Assembly (NCBI GenBank): GCA_947629555.1
Contig: CANRED010000001.1
Span: 66,489-113,313 of the forward strand
Length of the DNA: 46,825 bases
Reading direction: 5' to 3'
Source of the DNA: an uncultured Clostridia bacterium
GTDB taxonomy: Bacteria > Bacillota > Clostridia > TANB77 > CAG-508
The notes beneath the pieces are model-generated. The model was not told where the DNA came from. It did not search any database and was given only the letters and a program-made list of their open reading frames with translations. Numbering within the stretch: position 1 is the first letter of the stretch; every line of letters starts with the position of its first letter. Positions 25,249-34,963 of the stretch are shown in pieces. A program made the translations under genes and the position numbers.

Positions 25249-26748
25249 TTATCTTGTATAATAATCTCCTGTTATGTTTAGGTGCCAGTTGCCTATGAAG
25301 TCTATATATATATTGTTTGTTAAATCTACAGCTGTATCTTGTTCTATAACTCCATTACTGTTTATACTTCCCCATTTTCCGTCTTTTTGAACAGCACAAT
25401 ATCCATAAGCATTTTGCTCTTTTGCATCATCATATACACATTCAATTATAACTTTTCCATCCTTATTTACATATCCATATTTTCCATTTTCTTTTATTAA
25501 GAATAAAGTATTTGTGCTAAATATATCTTTGTTTTGTTTTTCTTCTAAGTTAAAATTATAATATTTATATTCTTCTCCTGTTCTTACTCGTATGTAGCCT
25601 TTAGAATTGTTTATCTCACTAACTATTCCTGTTATTTTTACCTCTAAGTTTCTATCTAAAATTACACTTTCTATATCATCTATGTCCGCTCTAATGAATT
25701 TACCTATTTCATTATATACCATATCTACATACTTAAATTCAACAGCTTCAATTCCTGTATTATCTATTACACCATATTTACCATCTTTTTTTGCAATATA
25801 GTAATTAGAAAATGCATGCTCTATATATTCATAGTTTGCTGCTACTTTTTGCGCTCCACCTTTATCAACAATTCCATACAAATTATTTGTTTTTACAATT
25901 ATATCTTCTCCAGCAACACTTTCAATAGAATCATATCCCACTGGGAAAGTAGTATTACTTGTTGCATCAAATAAATATTCTTTATTATCTACTTTTACTG
26001 AATAAAAACTATTGCTGCCTATATATTTTATGGCTTCATAAGTTGGCTCTATTATTATGTTTTTATCTATTCCTATTACTCCATATTTATTATCTGCTGT
26101 AACTATAATATATCCATTTTCGTAATTATTTCCTAATGCTTTTACATCTTTATATATTGTATCTGCTATTATATTTCCATAGTTATTGCAAATTCCTACG
26201 TTTCCGTCTTTTTTTAATATCAAACTATTTTTTACACCTTTTAAGGAAATAATATCGTCATATATAATATCTAAAACCTTTTCACCTTTAAAGTTTATTA
26301 ATCCGTATTTATCGCCACTTTTTACCTTTAATACATTATCCTCATACCATACCGTAGAATCTTCATAATTATCTATTGCTTCTATTATTTCATATTGTGA
26401 AAATAATTGTTCATTTTTTTCATTTAATACTTTTGTTTTATATGTATTATCTGTTTCGTTCACATCATAAACGCATATAAAAATTCCTTTTTGGTTGTTT
26501 GGTATTGTTATCATTTCATCATATGTAGGTTGTATTATTACATTTCCCTTATTATCAATTACTCCCCATTTATTATTTTCTAATACTGTGAAGTATGCAG
26601 TTCCTATAAGTTGATTATTTTCATGATGATTTTTTACCAATTTTACTATTGATACTATTACCATAATCATTACTATAAGTCCTATTAATACTCCAAAAAC
26701 CTTTTTCAAATTAAGTTTTGGTTCATCAAATCTTTTACCTCTACTCAT
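25249..26748 (-). CDS. Membrane-anchored WG-repeat protein
   Basis: About 499 residues. One N-terminal membrane helix (VFGVLIGLIVMIMVIVSIVKLV) is followed by a predicted outside region of about nine WG-type repeats, such as NKWGVIDNKGNVIIQPTYDE, KYGLINFKGEKVLDIIYDD, KYGVIGIDKNIIIEPTYEA, KYGYVNKDGKVIIECVYDD and GKWGSINSNG. WG repeats form beta-propeller-like or solenoid surfaces of unknown function, often on exported proteins. ATG 26748 follows GGAGGT; the ATG five codons upstream overlaps that site and is rejected. Together with the mannosyltransferase and the lysozyme it forms an envelope cluster. Confidence 0.88.
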   Translation of the reverse strand: MSRGKRFDEPKLNLKKVFGVLIGLIVMIMVIVSIVKLVKNHHENNQLIGTAYFTVLENNKWGVIDNKGNVIIQPTYDEMITIPNNQKGIFICVYDVNETDNTYKTKVLNEKNEQLFSQYEIIEAIDNYEDSTVWYEDNVLKVKSGDKYGLINFKGEKVLDIIYDDIISLKGVKNSLILKKDGNVGICNNYGNIIADTIYKDVKALGNNYENGYIIVTADNKYGVIGIDKNIIIEPTYEAIKYIGSNSFYSVKVDNKEYLFDATSNTTFPVGYDSIESVAGEDIIVKTNNLYGIVDKGGAQKVAANYEYIEHAFSNYYIAKKDGKYGVIDNTGIEAVEFKYVDMVYNEIGKFIRADIDDIESVILDRNLEVKITGIVSEINNSKGYIRVRTGEEYKYYNFNLEEKQNKDIFSTNTLFLIKENGKYGYVNKDGKVIIECVYDDAKEQNAYGYCAVQKDGKWGSINSNGVIEQDTAVDLTNNIYIDFIGNWHLNITGDYYTR

Positions 26749-26832
26749 GTAATTAACCTCCATTTAAAACTACATATACTATATCATAAAACTACATTAA
26801 ATTACAACATTTTTTCTACGGAAATAAGTTTT

Positions 26833-27807
26833 TTAATTATTTATTCTTAAAATCTGTCCAGCATATATTAAGTTAGGGTTAGATATTCTATTTAGTCTTA
26901 CTATTTGCGCAATTGTTGTATTGTATTTTTTTGCAATTTGATACAAGGAATTTCCAGGTCTTACTGTATAAAGTGTATGATTTAAATCGTTTATATTAAG
27001 TGGTGTTGGAATTATAAGTATTTGGCCTACATATATTAAATTTGGATTTTTTATATTGTTAACATTTACTAATTCTTGCACTGAAACTCCATATCTTTTT
27101 GCAATACCACTTAAAGTATCTCCTTTTTTTACTTTATATGTTATGGATTGTTTTTTTCCATCATTTATAGGTACGAGCAATGTGTTTCCTGCAAAAATTA
27201 AATTTGGATTACTTATATTATTTAATTCTACTAATCTTTCAACTGTAGTTCCATATTCTATTGCAAGTTGAGACAAGGTATCCCCTCTTTTAATTATAAT
27301 ACTTTCAGTATCTGATGGAGTTGGAGGAGGATTATCTGGTTTTACAATTTGACTTGTATCACTTAAAAATATTCCATTAGTAAAGTAATCTAAATCGACT
27401 GTTGTATTTATTCCATTAATGTTTCCTAAATCTGAATATTGAAAACCTATCCATGTATCCCATTTTCCATTGTTTTCTGGCTCTTCTACATCATATTCAG
27501 CAATCCATATTGGATATCTGCTTGACAATTCACTACTAAATATTTCTCTTGCATTAAAAGCATCGCTATATATAACTACCTCTTTACCACTTTTTTCCTC
27601 TACTCTTGATAAAAAAGCTAATGAAATTTCATTTATTTCTTCTATGTTTAAATCTCCAAATGATTCAAAATCCATTGCTAATTTGCAGTCAGGCTCTAAT
27701 CCTCCAATAAGTGATACAAAAAAATCAGCTTGTTCGATTGCTTCTTCTTGATTTCTCGCTGTTAAATAATGATAAAATCCTATTTTTAATCCGATTATTT
27801 TTTGCAT
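26833..27807 (-). CDS. GH25 lysozyme with three LysM domains, part after a frameshift
   Basis: This frame carries the second half of a GH25 muramidase ([64 protein letters not shown]) and three LysM wall-binding modules ([57 protein letters not shown]), each ending in SNPNLI- or KNPNLI-type motifs. The enzyme cuts MurNAc-GlcNAc bonds in peptidoglycan. Its N terminus, including signal peptide and the DVSIWQG active-site segment, is in a different frame at 27725-28042. Dropping one A from the run complementary to 27798-27803 joins them as [17 protein letters not shown], about 402 residues in total. Either a homopolymer sequencing error, slippage-controlled expression, or a fresh pseudogene. Confidence 0.87.
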   Translation of the reverse strand: MQKIIGLKIGFYHYLTARNQEEAIEQADFFVSLIGGLEPDCKLAMDFESFGDLNIEEINEISLAFLSRVEEKSGKEVVIYSDAFNAREIFSSELSSRYPIWIAEYDVEEPENNGKWDTWIGFQYSDLGNINGINTTVDLDYFTNGIFLSDTSQIVKPDNPPPTPSDTESIIIKRGDTLSQLAIEYGTTVERLVELNNISNPNLIFAGNTLLVPINDGKKQSITYKVKKGDTLSGIAKRYGVSVQELVNVNNIKNPNLIYVGQILIIPTPLNINDLNHTLYTVRPGNSLYQIAKKYNTTIAQIVRLNRISNPNLIYAGQILRINN

Positions 27808-28042
27808 TATTATAGTTTCGTAAGTAATACGGATCTACAAAAGAATTTCCTTCACTTGAACGTATGTATACTATTTCTATATCATCTGATTTTACTTTTT
27901 CGTAGTCAATATTTCCCTGCCAAATACTTACATCAATTCCATTATATAATGGTAATTCCGATGGACCAAATGCAAAACATATTGGTTGCATAATAAAAAC
28001 ACATATTAATATTATTAAAAAAATAAAATTATTGTTTTTCAC
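27725..28042 (-). pseudogene. GH25 lysozyme N-terminal part, before the frameshift
   Basis: The first about 85 codons encode a signal peptide (FIFLIILICVFIMQPICFAF) and the GH25 N terminus with the catalytic Asp region [27 protein letters not shown] and NYNNAK. After the A6 run the frame goes off into unrelated residues and stops at 27725. Real translation would continue in the frame of 26833-27807. Confidence 0.85.
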
Positions 28043-28147
28043 TTGTACCTCCTATAATATTTTATTGTATTTTATTCATTATAGGAGTTTTGGTTACAAT
28101 ATTACATATAATTAATTTTAATAAAAAAAAAGAACCCTTCGGAGCAC

Positions 28148-28174
28148 GGAACGACGAGGGCGTCGTTCCCTACA
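28148..28174 (-). repeat. REP-like palindrome, copy 5
   Basis: A perfect GGAACGACG / CGTCGTTCC stem with loop AGGG (28148-28169) and CTACA tail. Preceded by TTCGGAGCAC, as in copy 6, and by an A9 run with AGAACCCT as near copy 1. Confidence 0.87.
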
Positions 28175-28227
28175 TTGGGAAACAAGGGTCAGTGATGGCG
28201 TCGTTCCCTACATTGGGAAACAAGGGT
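28159..28227. repeat. Direct duplication of the REP right half
   Basis: Two 31-bp direct copies (28159-28189 and 28197-28227), 38 bp apart, containing the REP right arm, CTACA tail and TTGGGAAACAAGGGT. The second copy lacks a left arm. The copy at 28197 abuts the stop of the AI-2E-type transporter gene. Confidence 0.85.
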
Positions 28228-29358
28228 TTATGTTTCACCATTTAATTTTTTCTCATTTTTATAATCTACATAATCGCATACAAGCAACTTTATTACTGCA
28301 ATAACTGGTACACCTAACAACATTCCTAAAAATCCAAAATATGCTCCTCCTACCGTTACTGCAAGTATTACTAAAATTGGACTTAAAGATAATGAATTTC
28401 CAACTATTTTTGGATTAATTATGTTTGCATCTATTTGTTGTAATATTGTTACTATAATAGCTACCCATATAGCTTGTGCTAATCCTCCGGTAATCCACGT
28501 AATTAAAACGGCTATTATTACTGCAACGATTGCTCCAAAATACGGAATTATATTAAATAGTCCTATCATAAATCCAAGTAAAACTGCATATTTTACATTC
28601 ATTATTAGCATTGCAATTGATGTAATTACTCCAACAATTATTCCATCTATTACCTGACTAGATATAAATTTAAAAAACACTTCATTTGTTTTAGTAAAAT
28701 ATTTTGCTAAAGTTTCATAAGTATTTTCTTGTAATACTGCTTTTCCAAATTTTCTAATAAATTCTAATATAGATGTTCTTTGCAATAATATATATATTGA
28801 TACTACAACTGCAACAAATATACTAAATATTGCTTGTGCTGCACTTACAACAGTTTTTAAATACTCTATTATTCTTTCTGTACTAAAATAACTTGCAAAA
28901 TCCATATTCATAATATTATTTATTGTATCCATAATTGCATCTTTGCTTATAATAGAATCTTCAGGTATATCATTTATAAAACTCATTATGCTATCATAAT
29001 ATCCTGGAAAGTTATTTGTTAATTCAGTAACACTAGTTGATATTGCCGGTAAAATAACTTTAAATATTAAAATTATGCATAAAATAGCAATTATGTACAC
29101 AGAAAAAACTGCTAACTTTCTCGAAAATTTTTTTAAAACTTTTGCTTTACTATATAGTTTTTCTAATTTTTTTGATGGTATGTAAAATAAATATGCTAGC
29201 AATAATCCTGCAAAAAATGGCATTAATGTTCCAAATAAATGACCCAAGAATGATAATATATCATTAAAATTATCTAATGTTTTATACACTGCTATTACTG
29301 CTACAGCAAATAAAAACCAATATATCCATTTAGCCCAATTTCTAGTTCTTTCCTTCAT
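28228..29358 (-). CDS. AI-2E family (PerM/TqsA-like) transporter
   Basis: 376 residues with about seven to eight membrane helices: an N-terminal pair (AKWIYWFLFAVAVIAVY; LMPFFAGLLLAYLFYIPSKK), a central amphipathic part, and C-terminal helices with GIIVGVITSIAMLI, YAVLLGFMIGLFNIIPYFG (family hallmark), and LSPILVILAVTVGGAYFG. The family includes the E. coli autoinducer-2 exporter TqsA and Na+/H+ antiporters, so substrate cannot be assigned. ATG 29358 follows GGGGG. It stands alone between a BER pair and the lysozyme. Confidence 0.9.
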   Translation of the reverse strand: MKERTRNWAKWIYWFLFAVAVIAVYKTLDNFNDILSFLGHLFGTLMPFFAGLLLAYLFYIPSKKLEKLYSKAKVLKKFSRKLAVFSVYIIAILCIILIFKVILPAISTSVTELTNNFPGYYDSIMSFINDIPEDSIISKDAIMDTINNIMNMDFASYFSTERIIEYLKTVVSAAQAIFSIFVAVVVSIYILLQRTSILEFIRKFGKAVLQENTYETLAKYFTKTNEVFFKFISSQVIDGIIVGVITSIAMLIMNVKYAVLLGFMIGLFNIIPYFGAIVAVIIAVLITWITGGLAQAIWVAIIVTILQQIDANIINPKIVGNSLSLSPILVILAVTVGGAYFGFLGMLLGVPVIAVIKLLVCDYVDYKNEKKLNGET

Positions 29359-29401
29359 AAATTTTCCCCCTATAATTTATATTATTATTGTTAGATATTA
29401 A

Positions 29402-30157
29402 TTAAATTTCTATCTCTAAGCCTACAGGACAATGATCACTTCCCATTATTTCTGGATAAATTTTAGCATCTTGTATTTTATTTTTTAATTTGTTCGAAGT
29501 AATAAAATAATCTATACGCCACCCAATATTCTTTTCTCTAGCATTTGCCATATAAGACCACCAAGTATATGCATTTTCTTTTTCAGGATATAGTTCTCTA
29601 TACGTATCAATAAATCCAGCTTCTAAAAGTTTTGTCATTTTATCTCTTTCTTCATCTGTAAAACCTGCATTTTTTCTATTTTGTTTTGGATTTTTTAAAT
29701 CTATTTCATTATGTGCAACATTTAAGTCACCACACATTATTATTGGTTTTATTTGGTCTAATTTTTTTAAATATTCCTTAAAGTCATTCTCCCATTTCAT
29801 TCTATATTCCAGTCTTGTTAGTTCTCTTTGCGAATTAGGTGTATAAACATTTACTAAAAAAAATTTATCAAATTCTAATGTTATAACTCTTCCTTCTTGA
29901 TCATGCTCTTCTATTCCAATTCCATAACTTACATTTATTGGTTCTATTTTTGTGAATACTGCAGTTCCAGAATAGCCTTTTTTTACTGCGCTATTCATGT
30001 ATATTTTGTAATTTGGTATATTTAGTTCAATTTGCCCTTCTTGTAATTTAGTTTCTTGTATACAAAAAATATCTGCATCTATCTCATTAAAAAATTTTTC
30101 AAATCCTTTTTTATATACCGCTCTTAGTCCATTTACATTCCACGAAATAAGTTTCAT
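29402..30157 (-). CDS. xth: Exodeoxyribonuclease III / AP endonuclease
   Basis: 251 residues, exonuclease-endonuclease-phosphatase fold. It cuts DNA at abasic sites and trims 3' ends in base excision repair. Catalytic motifs are all present: SWNVNGLRA, FCIQETKLQ, VNVYTPNSQ, CGDLNVAHNEIDL, WRIDYFITS and GSDHCPVGLEI. It lies 50 bp downstream of the 8-oxoguanine glycosylase gene on the same strand, so product and processor of abasic sites are encoded together. Confidence 0.95.
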   Translation of the reverse strand: MKLISWNVNGLRAVYKKGFEKFFNEIDADIFCIQETKLQEGQIELNIPNYKIYMNSAVKKGYSGTAVFTKIEPINVSYGIGIEEHDQEGRVITLEFDKFFLVNVYTPNSQRELTRLEYRMKWENDFKEYLKKLDQIKPIIMCGDLNVAHNEIDLKNPKQNRKNAGFTDEERDKMTKLLEAGFIDTYRELYPEKENAYTWWSYMANAREKNIGWRIDYFITSNKLKNKIQDAKIYPEIMGSDHCPVGLEIEI

Positions 30158-30207
30158 TTATAATATCCTTCCTTTAATAATTTGCAATATGTTACTTATA
30201 TTTTGTT

Positions 30208-31074
30208 CTATGCTTCTCGTTTCCAATAAAACAAATACTGTTGTGCCAATCCTGCTAAATCTTTATACTTATCTTCTGCAATTTTTTTTATTTCTTTTTT
30301 GTTTATTTTAGTTTCATCTTCAGCTTTTATATATAATTCATTCATAACTCTTCTTACCCAAACATCAATAGGGAAAACATCTAGTCTTTTTAAAGTTGAG
30401 AATAACATTATGCAATCTGCAACTTTATCTCCTACTCCATCAAGTTTTAACAATTCTTCCCTTATTTTGTCTGAATTATTTAGTGTTTCTAACTTATGTA
30501 AGTCTACTTTATTTTCTAAAATCATTCTGGTTGTATTATATACTCTAACATCTCTAAAACCCAGTCCTAATTGCCTTAAATCTTGCACTGTTGCCTTAGA
30601 TAATTGTTCTACGGTTGGAAAAGTATAATAATCATTTCCTTCAAAGCAAATTTTATTACCATATTCCTTAGAAATACGTTCTACTATTTTCTTTATTCTA
30701 GGAATATTGTTATTTGCCGATATTATAAAAGATATTATACATTCAAAAAGTTCTTGATTTAAAATTCTAATTCCGCTTCCGTAATCTATGCTTTCCTTTA
30801 AAAAATTATCAACTAAACTCAATTTATTTTTTATCTCTTCATAATCTCTATCTAAATCAAAATATTTTTTACATATATTTTGTATGTTGCTATCGCAAAC
30901 TCCCCTAAAAATAATTTTCCCGTTTTCTTTTTTTACTGACATTACATTGTTTCCAAAAACTCCTATATATGAGCCATCCTCTTTTTTATTCCATCTAAAA
31001 CATTGCCCACATTCAAATATGTGTTTTGGATCAAAAGAACCATTATCTTGTATAATGTATTCTTGCACCTTCAT
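30208..31074 (-). CDS. ogg: 8-oxoguanine DNA glycosylase (OGG1-like, HhH-GPD)
   Basis: 288 residues. The N-terminal domain has FECGQCFRWNKKEDGSY and the catalytic HhH-GPD domain has ISFIISANNNIPRIKKIV, the lysine of LDGVGDKVADCIML (Schiff-base nucleophile) and the Asp of VFPIDVWVRRVM. It removes oxidised guanine and nicks the backbone. The layout fits bacterial OGG1-type enzymes rather than Nth or AlkA. It is directly followed by exonuclease III. Confidence 0.92.
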   Translation of the reverse strand: MKVQEYIIQDNGSFDPKHIFECGQCFRWNKKEDGSYIGVFGNNVMSVKKENGKIIFRGVCDSNIQNICKKYFDLDRDYEEIKNKLSLVDNFLKESIDYGSGIRILNQELFECIISFIISANNNIPRIKKIVERISKEYGNKICFEGNDYYTFPTVEQLSKATVQDLRQLGLGFRDVRVYNTTRMILENKVDLHKLETLNNSDKIREELLKLDGVGDKVADCIMLFSTLKRLDVFPIDVWVRRVMNELYIKAEDETKINKKEIKKIAEDKYKDLAGLAQQYLFYWKREA

Positions 31075-31118
31075 ATTACTATCACCTGTTCATATTTTAA
31101 CATAAAGTATATATAAAA

Positions 31119-32000
31119 TCAATTTTCTTTGAAACCTTTTCCAATAACTTCTCTTGCATTAGAGATAATTGTAAATGCATGTTTATCTACTTTTTTTATA
31201 ATTTGATTTATTTGAGCTGTTTCATTTCTAGAAGCTACGCACAAAAGCACATCTCTTTCTTCTCCTTTATACATACCTTTTCCATACAAAAGAGTTGTGC
31301 CTCTTCCTATATCTTTTCCTATTATTTTTGATATCTCCTTATTTTTTTCTGATATTATATATATCATTTTTGCAAAATGAATTCCTTCTAAGAAAATATC
31401 CATTACCTTTCCCATAATATATATTGCAATAGCTGAATATAGGGCAATTTCTAATTGTTTAAAAAATATTACATTTAATATAACTATTGTTGTATCAATT
31501 ATCATAATTAGATTACCTGTACGAAAATAAGGCTTAAATTTTTTAATTATTATAGCCAATAAATCACTACCACCAGTTGATGCATTCGCCTTTAATACAA
31601 TAGATGTTCCAATTCCTGTTATAATTCCTCCATATATTGAAGCCAGTAATCTATCTTCTGTTACTACTCCAAATTGAGTAAATAAATCTATATATAAAGA
31701 TAGTAATGCAGTTCCGATAATAGCTTTACTTAAAAATTTTATTCCTATTTTAAAGCACGCAATTACAAATAAAGGTATATTTAACACCAATATTGTAATA
31801 CCCATATTAAAGTTTAAAAAATAGTAAAATATAGTTGCAATTCCTGAAAATCCACCTGTTGATAATTTATTAGGCAATAGAAAAAAAGCCGTACCTGCTG
31901 CCATTAATGCAGTTCCAACAAGTATTTGTATTAAATCTATTGCATAAGATGATATTTTTAATACTGTTTTTGCTTTTTTTATGTTATTCAAATTTTTCAT
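31119..32000 (-). CDS. YitT/DUF2179-family membrane protein
   Basis: 293 residues. Five to six N-terminal membrane helices (LVGTALMAAGTAFFLLPNKLSTGGFSG opening, the family hallmark around the first helix) cover about 1-200. A cytosolic DUF2179 domain follows (ISKIIGKDIGRGTTLLYGKG; VLLCVASRNETAQINQII). Function is not established for the family. The ATG follows GAAAGGA with almost no spacing, so initiation may be weak. Upstream is the terminator of the radical SAM gene's transcript side; downstream it approaches ogg by 44 bp. Confidence 0.88.
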   Translation of the reverse strand: MKNLNNIKKAKTVLKISSYAIDLIQILVGTALMAAGTAFFLLPNKLSTGGFSGIATIFYYFLNFNMGITILVLNIPLFVIACFKIGIKFLSKAIIGTALLSLYIDLFTQFGVVTEDRLLASIYGGIITGIGTSIVLKANASTGGSDLLAIIIKKFKPYFRTGNLIMIIDTTIVILNVIFFKQLEIALYSAIAIYIMGKVMDIFLEGIHFAKMIYIISEKNKEISKIIGKDIGRGTTLLYGKGMYKGEERDVLLCVASRNETAQINQIIKKVDKHAFTIISNAREVIGKGFKEN

Positions 32001-32077
32001 TCCTTTCGAATTGATATGTAATTTAATTGCTTTTTTCCTTACATCGTTTATTCAATTTATTTTATAAACATACAAAA

Positions 32078-32106
32078 AACAACCCATATATATATTATGG
32101 GTTGTT
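32078..32106 (-). terminator. Terminator after the radical SAM gene
   Basis: Arms AACAACCCAT (32078-32087) and ATGGGTTGTT (32097-32106) with an AT loop. On the minus strand the stem is followed by TTTT-rich sequence. It closes the rsmA-rnc-radical SAM operon. Confidence 0.85.
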
Positions 32107-32129
32107 TTCCTTTTTCTATGCAATTACAA

Positions 32130-33185
32130 TTAATCCAAAAAGTCTTTATATACCTTTAATACATTCATATTAAACTTTCCTTCTTGCATATTTGAATCTT
32201 GCTTAATTCTTAAATCTACATCATATGTATCTTTTAGTTTTCTTATATTTTCTTTTTTATGTCCAGAAACATTATTTATATTTGCAGGATTTACTATAAC
32301 TTCAATTTCTTTTACTTTTACATTAAGTTTTTTTATTCTTTCTAAGATACTATCATACCACATTTCATCTTCTACTAATTGTCTAAATGCTTCATGATAT
32401 GGGCCTGCAACTACTGTACTCTTTTCATTTTTAGGATCACATATAATATCTGTTGTTTGTAAACCTATTCTAATAACATTAATTTTTTTCTTATTTAAAT
32501 AATAATATACTTCTTTACACATTTCTACTGCTTGATTAACGTTTAATGGTCTATATCTTCCTTCGTTATATTCTTTTTCTAACTGTGTACCCTTTATAAC
32601 TAAAACTGGATATATTCTCATTATTTTTGGCTTTAATTTTGCCAAATCCTTTGCAGTTTTTAGTTCATCATTTAAACTACTTTCAGGTAAACCTATCATC
32701 ATTTGATGTCCAAGTATAAATCTATATCTTCTTATTAATTTTGATGCTCTTTTTACATCTTCGAAAGTATGTCCTCTTCCTGCAGTTCTTAATATATAAT
32801 TATTACTTGATTGTACACCTAATTCTATAGTTTTTACCTTATACTTCTTTAGCATTTTTAAAATATCTTTATTTATATAATCAGGTCTTGTTGATATTCT
32901 AATAGAATCAATTTTCTTTGCTTTAACATACTCATAAGCCTCTTGTAATAATTCTTTTTGGGTTTCAATATCAATTCCAGTAAAGCTTCCTCCAAAAAAG
33001 GCAATTTCTTTATATGCATCTTGATTTTCAAAATCTTTTAAGTAATATTCTACTGTATTTTTTACATCTTCTTTTGTAACTTGTTTCATTTGCCCACTTA
33101 TATTGTGTTGATTGCAAAATATGCAATCATTTGGGCAACCTAAATGTGGCACAAATATTGGTATTATTAAATGCTTCTTTTCCAT
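32130..33185 (-). CDS. Elp3-like radical SAM protein
   Basis: 351 residues. The radical SAM 4Fe-4S motif is CPNDCIFCNQHNISG (CxxxCxxC, about residues 17-24), then AFFGGSFTGID, IRISTRPDYI, IELGVQSSNNYIL and GHQMMIGLPES. This resembles the Elp3 core without the acetyltransferase domain. In many Clostridia such a gene lies between rnc and smc; here rnc is immediately upstream (34 bp) but smc does not follow. It may modify tRNA, but the substrate is not known. Start ATG 33185 with AAGGAGG. Confidence 0.87.
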   Translation of the reverse strand: MEKKHLIIPIFVPHLGCPNDCIFCNQHNISGQMKQVTKEDVKNTVEYYLKDFENQDAYKEIAFFGGSFTGIDIETQKELLQEAYEYVKAKKIDSIRISTRPDYINKDILKMLKKYKVKTIELGVQSSNNYILRTAGRGHTFEDVKRASKLIRRYRFILGHQMMIGLPESSLNDELKTAKDLAKLKPKIMRIYPVLVIKGTQLEKEYNEGRYRPLNVNQAVEMCKEVYYYLNKKKINVIRIGLQTTDIICDPKNEKSTVVAGPYHEAFRQLVEDEMWYDSILERIKKLNVKVKEIEVIVNPANINNVSGHKKENIRKLKDTYDVDLRIKQDSNMQEGKFNMNVLKVYKDFLD

Positions 33186-33219
33186 ACAATCCTCCTTATA
33201 TTATTACATAGGAAAATTT

Positions 33220-33891
33220 TTAGATTTTCCCTAATGCTTTTCTTGCTGCCTCCATTTCTGCTCCTTTTTTAGTTCTTCCTTCTCCTTCTGCTAATATTTT
33301 ACCATTGCAAGATACATTAACTGTAAAAATCTTATCGTGATCTGGTCCACTTTCCTTTATTAATTCATATAATATTTTTACTTCACCATGTTCTTGAAGT
33401 TTCTCCTGTAAAACAGTCTTATAGTCCTTCATTCCCACATGTTTACTAGCAATTTTAACACTATCTTTTAAATTAGTTATTATAAATTCTTTAGCCTTAT
33501 CCAAACCTAAATCTAAAAAAATGGCTGCTATAAATGCTTCAACAGAATCTGCAAGTATTGCAGGATTTTCATTTCCTCTAGTCTGATATTCACTCTTACT
33601 TACTTTTAAAAAATCACTAAAATTATGACGTTTTGCAACCTCATATAAACTTTGTTCACACACAACTGTTGCCCTAACTTTAGTCATTTCTCCCTCTTTT
33701 AAATTATTATAATTTTTATATAAGTATTCACTTATTACTAATTCCAATACTGCATCGCCTAAAAATTCTAATTTTTCATTGCTTTGAACATGGTTTTCAT
33801 AAGCATATGATTTATGAATAAAAGCTTCTTGCAATAAATTTTTATTTGTGAACTCTATATTTAAATTTTTTTCTAAAACTTCTATATCCAT
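33220..33891 (-). CDS. rnc: Ribonuclease III
   Basis: 223 residues. Cuts double-stranded RNA in rRNA and mRNA processing. The signature NEKLEFLGDAVLELVISEYLY holds the catalytic Glu and Asp. A second acidic motif is in ADSVEAFIAAIFLDLG, and a C-terminal dsRNA-binding domain (KTVLQEKLQEHG to KKGAEMEAARKALGK) is complete. It starts 8 bp after rsmA ends, with AGGAGGG in the gap, so the two are coupled. Confidence 0.96.
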   Translation of the reverse strand: MDIEVLEKNLNIEFTNKNLLQEAFIHKSYAYENHVQSNEKLEFLGDAVLELVISEYLYKNYNNLKEGEMTKVRATVVCEQSLYEVAKRHNFSDFLKVSKSEYQTRGNENPAILADSVEAFIAAIFLDLGLDKAKEFIITNLKDSVKIASKHVGMKDYKTVLQEKLQEHGEVKILYELIKESGPDHDKIFTVNVSCNGKILAEGEGRTKKGAEMEAARKALGKI

Positions 33892-33899
33892 ATACCCTC

Positions 33900-34760
33900 C
33901 TAGTATACATTAGCATTATACACATAATCTGTAATTTTTGCAAATTCTTCTAATGTTAATTTTTCTGGCCTAATTTTTGTATCTATATTTAACTCTTGTA
34001 ACATGGTTTCCACTTCATTTTTACTCTTTAATAACTTACCATTTGTTAAAGAATTTAATAATGTTTTTCTTTTTTGCATAAAAGAAAGTTTAATAATTTT
34101 GAAAAACAATTCTTCATCTTTTACACTTACTTTTGGTTTTTGCAATACATCTAATTTAATAACACTAGAATTTACTTCTGGTGCAGGTATAAATGACTCT
34201 TTTGGAACATCTAGTACAATACTTGGATTAGTATAATAATTTATTGCATAAGTAATTGCTCCACTATCTCCTTTTTCTTTTGTTGCCGTCATTCTTTCGG
34301 CTACTTCTTTTTGTACCATAACAGTTATACTATAAATATCTAACTTGTCCTCTAAAAGTTTCATAATTATTGGTGTAGTAATATAATAAGGTAAATTTGC
34401 TACTACTTTTACCTTTGAAATATTATCCGTTTTTTCTTTTTGTATTAATTCTTTTAAATTAACTTTTAATATATCATTGTTTATTATGCACAAGTTTTCA
34501 TTAAATCTATCCTGCAAAATATTTATCATTCTTTTATCTAATTCTATACATATAACTTTTCCTGCATTTTGCAACAATTCTTTTGTTAATGTACCAAGTC
34601 CTGGGCCTATTTCTATTACTAAATCATCTTTTTGAACTTCTGCAGCTTTAATTATTCCATTAACAATATCTTCGCTAATTAAAAAATTTTGACCAAGATT
34701 TTTATTGGCAGATATATTATATTGTTTTAATATTTGCATTGTTTCTGAATATAAGTTCAA
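33900..34760 (-). CDS. rsmA: 16S rRNA dimethyladenosine transferase RsmA/KsgA
   Basis: 286 residues. It dimethylates two adjacent adenines near the 3' end of 16S rRNA during 30S maturation. SAM site and catalytic motifs: NKNLGQNFL, VIEIGPGLGTLT, CIELDKRM and VVANLPYYITTPIIM (NLPY), with the C-terminal helical domain FIPAPEVNSSVIKL. The start is TTG 34760, spaced normally from GGAGGT. Heads the operon with rnc and the radical SAM gene. Confidence 0.95.
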   Translation of the reverse strand: MNLYSETMQILKQYNISANKNLGQNFLISEDIVNGIIKAAEVQKDDLVIEIGPGLGTLTKELLQNAGKVICIELDKRMINILQDRFNENLCIINNDILKVNLKELIQKEKTDNISKVKVVANLPYYITTPIIMKLLEDKLDIYSITVMVQKEVAERMTATKEKGDSGAITYAINYYTNPSIVLDVPKESFIPAPEVNSSVIKLDVLQKPKVSVKDEELFFKIIKLSFMQKRKTLLNSLTNGKLLKSKNEVETMLQELNIDTKIRPEKLTLEEFAKITDYVYNANVY

Positions 34761-34899
34761 ATTTATACCTCCATTATATTTCCCATGATGTGTATTATAT
34801 CACAAATTAGAAAATTTAAGCAACTGTGTTACAAAAAATGCTACAATATTGCATTTTTTAATATTTATAATTTATTATGATGTATATCTATAAAAACTG

Positions 34900-34928
34900 T
34901 TGATTTTTACCTTGTTATCATATAAAAT
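34900..34928 (+). promoter_or_regulatory. Predicted promoter of the PASTA PBP gene
   Basis: TTGATT (34900-34905), 17-nt spacer, TAAAAT (34923-34928), 36 bp before the start codon. Confidence 0.55.
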
Positions 34929-34963
34929 ATGTATAATATTAAGTATACAAAAGAGTGGTGTGT

